Assembly (NCBI GenBank): GCA_002391555.1
Contig: DGFG01000141.1
Location: 11,987 to 23,025 of the forward strand
Origin: Firmicutes bacterium UBA3906
Lineage (GTDB): Bacteria > Bacillota > Clostridia > Caldicoprobacterales > DTU083
Direction: 5' to 3'
Length of the DNA: 11,039 nt
Shown here: positions 7,209-11,039 of the stretch, piece by piece
How the letters are laid out: each line of letters begins with the position of its first letter
How positions within the stretch are numbered: the stretch's first letter is position 1
Made by a program: the position numbers and the translations under genes
The notes under the pieces: generated by a model
What the model saw: only the letters and a program-made list of their open reading frames with translations
Told to the model about the DNA's origin: nothing
Database searches by the model: none

Positions 7209-8427
7209 TCAGCCCTATCAGATCAATTTTTACCCTGGCCTTGACCTTAACAATTATCTTTGGATATAGGTCTTCCCACTTGTTTTTTACCTCTTTCCAA
7301 TAGGCAGGCTCTCTGGTCCTTAGCAGTTGTTTAAATTCAAATATGTCCACCCCGTATTCTTCCTGCATTTTTTTAATAGTATTTTCGCAAAGGCTGACAA
7401 TTTCTTTTTCAAAATCTTTCTCTAGAGTCTTATGAAGGTCTATATCCTGGTCTCCTTGGGTATAGACCCTTGTATTTTCAGCGTAGGAGCCGGAGACTTC
7501 AATATCTATATCAAAGCGGGGTAGGTCATTTTCAATTGATGTCTTGATCTTGGTCTTTGACTTGCCTATATCAAGGGCAATAATAGCATTATCCATAGCC
7601 GAACTAGTAACAGTTATTAGGCCCTTGTTATAGCGGTTTAAGATGAATTTTACAGCCTCTAGTTCTAGTTCATCCAGCCAGCCAACCATCTTATCCTTTT
7701 TAAAGATAGCTGCACCATTAGACTTTATCTCATCCTTTGTTGACTGGATAGCAGGCAGGATAAAGTCCAGGCCCAGATCTATATTGTTTAGCATTTTATT
7801 TAGGCCTGCTTTTTCTACCATTCTTGAGGTTTTTCTTGTGTTTCTATGTATTTGGGAAAGATAAATAGAGGAGTAGTCCTCTGTACGGGGATTAACATCA
7901 AGGACTTTTTTTGCTTCACCATGACTTACATAAATGTTTACACGCCGGCCCATTTCGGGGTCACGGACAAAAAAGTCAATAACATTCTTTAATCCAGCCC
8001 TGGCAACATCCTCGGATAGTATAATAGCCTGTAGGTGCTCATAATAGGGGATTAGGTTGGTGCGGGTGGCCATTTCTAGGTTCATACTTATAAAGGAGTT
8101 TCCTATCTGGGTGATCTGCCAAGTAGCATCAGATTCTGGATCGCCACCACCCCCTGAAAAGCTAGAGCTTTGGGCCTTTTGCAGGATAGGTATCTGTACG
8201 GTCAAGGCATATTCTGGTCTTCCATTATAAAGGCCGGTTTTCTCTAGAGGCATTTCTTCCTCTTGCCTTGCTTCTGACTTATCGCCCTCCCTGCCCTTTG
8301 GGTTAGGTGGATAAAGATCTATAGCTACACCGAGTACATAGGCCCTCTTTTCTATATCTATCATATCCCAACAAGCAGTAGTAATAAGGAGGGATAAAAT
8401 CATAAGTAGTAGGACTAGCTTTTTCAT
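7201..8427 (-). CDS. gerAC: Spore germination receptor lipoprotein, GerAC/Ger(x)C family
   Basis: The 408-residue protein is the C subunit of a nutrient germinant receptor, anchored on the outer face of the spore inner membrane by a lipid. Residues 1-18 are a lipoprotein signal peptide (MKKLVLLLMILSLLITTA) with the lipidated cysteine at C19, followed by WD as in most GerAC proteins. Next come the typical DIEKRAYVLGVAID strand, a Gly-rich flexible insert (SSFSGGGGDPESD) and the NVYVSHGEAKKVL-like region (here NIYVSHGEAKKVLDV). The C-terminal GerAC domain ends in EVKNKWEDLYPKIIVKVKARVKIDLIG. Length is normal for the family. Its ATG shares an ATGA overlap with the gerAB stop, so translation is coupled. 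GGAGG lies 14 bases ahead, further than usual. It is the last gene of an A-B-C operon, the gerA order. The paralogue name (gerA, gerK and so on) cannot be fixed from sequence, nor can the germinant. Confidence 0.93.
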   Translation of the reverse strand: MKKLVLLLMILSLLITTACWDMIDIEKRAYVLGVAIDLYPPNPKGREGDKSEARQEEEMPLEKTGLYNGRPEYALTVQIPILQKAQSSSFSGGGGDPESDATWQITQIGNSFISMNLEMATRTNLIPYYEHLQAIILSEDVARAGLKNVIDFFVRDPEMGRRVNIYVSHGEAKKVLDVNPRTEDYSSIYLSQIHRNTRKTSRMVEKAGLNKMLNNIDLGLDFILPAIQSTKDEIKSNGAAIFKKDKMVGWLDELELEAVKFILNRYNKGLITVTSSAMDNAIIALDIGKSKTKIKTSIENDLPRFDIDIEVSGSYAENTRVYTQGDQDIDLHKTLEKDFEKEIVSLCENTIKKMQEEYGVDIFEFKQLLRTREPAYWKEVKNKWEDLYPKIIVKVKARVKIDLIGLTS

Positions 8428-9521
8428 TTTTTTATAGAAGACCTCCTTTTAATTAGTGTAATAACAATCAGCAGGGGAACAACAAAGCCTGCAACAAGAA
8501 TCTGTATAGTCTTTAAATAGGTAATTTGCTTTATAGACTTTAAGACATTAGGCTCAAGTATGGCAAGGATGAGTAGCAGGGGTATAAAAGCAAATACTAT
8601 ATACCTTTCATATTGACTCTTGACCCCAAAGAATACAGCTATATTACGGCTTGCTGCATAGTAGTAGGCCATACCAGAAGCAAAAACTATAGAAATCCAT
8701 ATAACAGCAACAAAGGCCTCTAACCTCTCCATAAAGAGGGGGGTGTACTCAATGGACTTTGAAAGGGTCAGGGTAGGATATAAAACGCCTTCAAGGCCAG
8801 GTGCAGTAAAGTTCATAATGCATACAAGGGTTATAAGCATGTAGAAAATGATGGGGATCAGGATGCCGACCATGTACCACTTATAGGTCCTAGCTCCCTT
8901 TTGACTATGGCTATATATATAGGCAATTATAGAATAGCCTGTATACTCCTGAAGGCCAGGCAAAACTCCCTTTAAGACCTTGTCACTATTGTCAAAAAGT
9001 ATAGGCCTTAGGTAATCAAGCCTTCCTTGGCTTATTGTTGTAGCTACCAAAACTATCAGGGTAATAAGGGCAAGGGGGAATAGTAGGTCGCAGACACTGG
9101 CCATTGTATAAATACCCTTATATACAGCATAGGCTGTGACCAGTAGCATAAGCAGAACTATAGCATATATGGGGGTCCTGTCCAGGAGAAAGGTAAGTAA
9201 GGCCTGGGCAAATATTCGAAAGGATAGGGCGACATAGATAAAGGTATATAGTAGGGTAGGTAGCATGATTATCCTGCCCAAGAGACGACCTAAAACCTTT
9301 ATACAGATATTTGGCATGTCATCTTCAGGGTATAGAGAGACTAAATAGTATATGAGGCTAGCTGAAGCCAGGGACAAGAGGCCACCTAACCCTAAGGAAA
9401 TCCACCCATCCTGACCTGCTATCCTTGCCATCCTTTGTGGTACAAGCAGGATGTCAACTCCAAATATTGCACTAGCAGTAAGGGTCATTATTTGCACAGG
9501 CCTTAAGCTATCATCCTTCAT
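8424..9521 (-). CDS. gerAB: Spore germination receptor permease subunit, GerAB family
   Basis: The 365-residue protein is the B subunit of a germinant receptor, a member of the APC superfamily with about ten predicted membrane helices. It is thought to bind the nutrient and carry the signal in the spore inner membrane. The N-terminus has the family pattern (LRPVQIMTLTASAIFGVDILLVPQRMA, then QDGWISLGLGGLLSLASASLIYY). Helix 1 to 2 is followed by the PEDDMPNICIKVLGRLLG segment, and TM3 to TM10 alternate with short loops up to the basic end KRRSSIKK. Length matches the usual 360-370. GGAGG sits 9 bases before the ATG at 9521, within the end of gerAA, and the gene overlaps gerAA by 11 bases and gerAC by 4. 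Such operons are normally transcribed by sigma-G in the forespore. The promoter lies outside the window. Confidence 0.93.
   Translation of the reverse strand: MKDDSLRPVQIMTLTASAIFGVDILLVPQRMARIAGQDGWISLGLGGLLSLASASLIYYLVSLYPEDDMPNICIKVLGRLLGRIIMLPTLLYTFIYVALSFRIFAQALLTFLLDRTPIYAIVLLMLLVTAYAVYKGIYTMASVCDLLFPLALITLIVLVATTISQGRLDYLRPILFDNSDKVLKGVLPGLQEYTGYSIIAYIYSHSQKGARTYKWYMVGILIPIIFYMLITLVCIMNFTAPGLEGVLYPTLTLSKSIEYTPLFMERLEAFVAVIWISIVFASGMAYYYAASRNIAVFFGVKSQYERYIVFAFIPLLLILAILEPNVLKSIKQITYLKTIQILVAGFVVPLLIVITLIKRRSSIKK
8442..8446 (-). promoter_or_regulatory. Ribosome binding site of gerAC with long spacing
   Basis: The minus strand shows AAAAGGAGGT inside the end of gerAB, with 14 bases between GGAGG and the gerAC ATG. 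Sites are usually 5-10 bases away. No alternative start codon lies in between, so the ATG at 8427 stands, with the ATGA overlap probably assisting. Confidence 0.6.
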
Positions 9522-11039
9522 CGGCTTTTGCCTCCTTTAAAGCCTTGCTTTTCCCTCTAGCCTGGGTTTTCAAAAATTCTGGCCTTTTATTCTGACCGGG
9601 ATTTGATCCTCGGATTAGGGTATCAGTCCAATCCTTTAGGTTAAAGGGGGTAATCGGAGCCAGGTACCTGATCCCAAAGCTTTTTAATGAGCTAAGATAG
9701 GTAATTAAAGTTAGCATACCAATTGCTATACCAAAGCCTCCAAAACTAATAGCCAATATGATAAAGGGTAGTCTCAGAAAACGTGTGGCTAGTCCAAGGC
9801 TATAGTCTGGTATTGTAAAGGAGGCTAGGGCAGTAAGGGCTACTACTATAACCATAATTGGGCCAACTAGACCCGCCTGTACAGCTGACTGGCCAATAAC
9901 AAGTCCTCCAACGATAGATACGGTCTGGCCTATAACCTTAGGAAGTCGTACCCCCGCCTCCTGGAGTATTTCTATGGTAAACTCCATAATCAAGGCTTCA
10001 ATAGCAGCTGTAAAGGGAACTCCTGCCCTGTTAGCTGCCATAGAAAGGGCTAGGTTTGTAGGTAACATCCCTGGGTTAAAGGTAGCAATGGCTATATAGC
10101 TAGCGGGAAAGAGGGTTGAGATAAAAAGGCACATATATCTTGATATCCTGATAAAGGATGAAATTATCCAGCTTTCAAAATAATCATCCGCACTCTGCAT
10201 AAGGATCGGGAGGGTCACAGGAAGGAGTAGGGCATCTGGAGCACCCTCTAGTAAAAGCATGACTCTACCATCCATTAGGGCTGATACCACCTTGTCTGGT
10301 CTTTCTGTGATCTGGCTCATTGGGAATATGGAATTAGGGTTGTCTAGTATCATCTGGCCTATTTGAATAGCAGATATTTGCCCGTCTAAATCTAGCTTTA
10401 AAACTCTTTGCTTTATTTGCTCAACAATTTCAGGATCAGCAAGGCCCCTTATATAGGCAATAGCCAAGTCTGACTTTGCCCTTTTGCCTATTTTAAAGGC
10501 ATCAATAGCCAGGTTAGGATCCCTTAACCTCCGGCGTATAAGACCGATATTGACCTTTAATATCTCTACAAAGGACTCTTGGGGTCCCCTTATTGATGAC
10601 TCAGTATTTGGCTCACCTATAGTCCTACCATGATAATACTTAGCCCCTATTAATAGGCCCTTGTCATAGCCCTGTATGCATAAGAAAACATTGCCTGATA
10701 ATATAGCCAGGACAATATCATCAAAGGATTCAGCCTCCTTTATTTCTCCTATGCTTATCATGGAGTCCTTTAGCTTGTTAATATCGATTCTTCCTGGCCC
10801 CTTTGGCTCATTTAGTGAGTATATGGTCAGGGGCCTTAATATGTTATCCTGGACCACAATAGAATTTACAAGATTGTCTATGTAGATAAGGGAAGCCCTT
10901 ATACCATGGGCTCCTATTTCTAGCTCCCTAGTTACTATGTCATAAGAACTACTCATAGTAATTTTTAAGCGGCTAATGTTGTCATCTATGTTAGCTGTCA
11001 GCTTAATGTTTTTTAGCTGGTCAGTACTTGCCTCTCTAA
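9511..11039 (-). CDS. gerAA: Spore germination receptor subunit, GerAA/SpoVAF family (5' end outside window)
   Basis: This is the A subunit of a nutrient germinant receptor, acting in the spore inner membrane. The frame has no stop between the ATG at 10956 and the right edge. The extra 27 codons (DQLKNIKLTANIDDNISRLKITM...) match the normal GerAA N-terminus, so that ATG is internal and the true start is beyond 11039. Numbered from it, the soluble domain spans about 1-240, with EPNTESSIRGPQESFVE (115-131), RRRLRDPNL (141-149) and ITERPDKV (216-223). The membrane domain covers about 265-425, with strongly conserved blocks (NPGMLPTNLALSMAANRAGVPF; EILQEAGVRLPK; IGQTVSIVGGLVIGQSAVQAGL). The end has YLAPITPFNLKDWTDTLIRG, RPEFL and a basic tail. 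In the conserved turn where relatives read DG[ST]PF or SSPF, this protein reads EGAPD (237-241). Only a short N-terminal piece should be missing, since relatives are about 480-550 residues. SpoVAF is the alternative, but the B and C partners favour a receptor. Confidence 0.95.
   Translation of the reverse strand, partial: REASTDQLKNIKLTANIDDNISRLKITMSSSYDIVTRELEIGAHGIRASLIYIDNLVNSIVVQDNILRPLTIYSLNEPKGPGRIDINKLKDSMISIGEIKEAESFDDIVLAILSGNVFLCIQGYDKGLLIGAKYYHGRTIGEPNTESSIRGPQESFVEILKVNIGLIRRRLRDPNLAIDAFKIGKRAKSDLAIAYIRGLADPEIVEQIKQRVLKLDLDGQISAIQIGQMILDNPNSIFPMSQITERPDKVVSALMDGRVMLLLEGAPDALLLPVTLPILMQSADDYFESWIISSFIRISRYMCLFISTLFPASYIAIATFNPGMLPTNLALSMAANRAGVPFTAAIEALIMEFTIEILQEAGVRLPKVIGQTVSIVGGLVIGQSAVQAGLVGPIMVIVVALTALASFTIPDYSLGLATRFLRLPFIILAISFGGFGIAIGMLTLITYLSSLKSFGIRYLAPITPFNLKDWTDTLIRGSNPGQNKRPEFLKTQARGKSKALKEAKADEG

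Overview
The window looks like chromosomal DNA from an anaerobic, spore-forming Firmicute of the clostridial type. The grounds are a complete A-B-C spore-germination receptor operon, strong GGAGG ribosome sites, a Gram-positive-type pyrimidine-nucleoside phosphorylase and a DUF1015 protein of the clostridial kind. Codon use leans to AGG (Arg), ATA (Ile) and CTA (Leu), and the tetramer CTAG is far more common than chance. I cannot name the genus.

Layout. (1) 1-4080, plus strand: two overlapping genes for membrane-anchored von Willebrand A (VWA) proteins of the BatA/aerotolerance-like type. The first is cut by the left edge. The second is a large protein with two VWA domains around a glutamine-amidotransferase-like domain and ends in a highly charged tail. 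(2) 4081-4281: a short intergenic stretch with a near-duplicated 12-base repeat and a strong bidirectional terminator. (3) 4282-5637, minus strand: a DUF1015 protein of unknown function. Its true start is probably a TTG at 5637, well inside the longest open frame, because an excellent ribosome site precedes it. (4) 5638-5858: a shared divergent control region with a candidate promoter in each direction. (5) 5859-7208, plus strand: pyrimidine-nucleoside phosphorylase (pdp/deoA). (6) 7201-11039, minus strand: a gerAA-gerAB-gerAC operon reading in from the right edge. Its genes are coupled by 11-base and 4-base overlaps, and its last gene overlaps the end of pdp by 8 bases tail to tail. The gerAA frame stays open to the window edge, so its 5' end lies outside.

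How the parts relate. The VWA pair is the usual downstream half of a MoxR/DUF58/BatA-like cluster, whose upstream members would lie to the left. pdp salvages uridine and deoxyuridine/thymidine. The three Ger proteins would assemble into one nutrient receptor in the spore inner membrane. I see no functional link between these blocks beyond adjacency. I found no mobile element, CRISPR array, RNA gene or convincing new system. The points worth checking are two start-site problems, the divergent promoter region, the convergent overlap of pdp with the germination operon, and the CTAG/codon bias.
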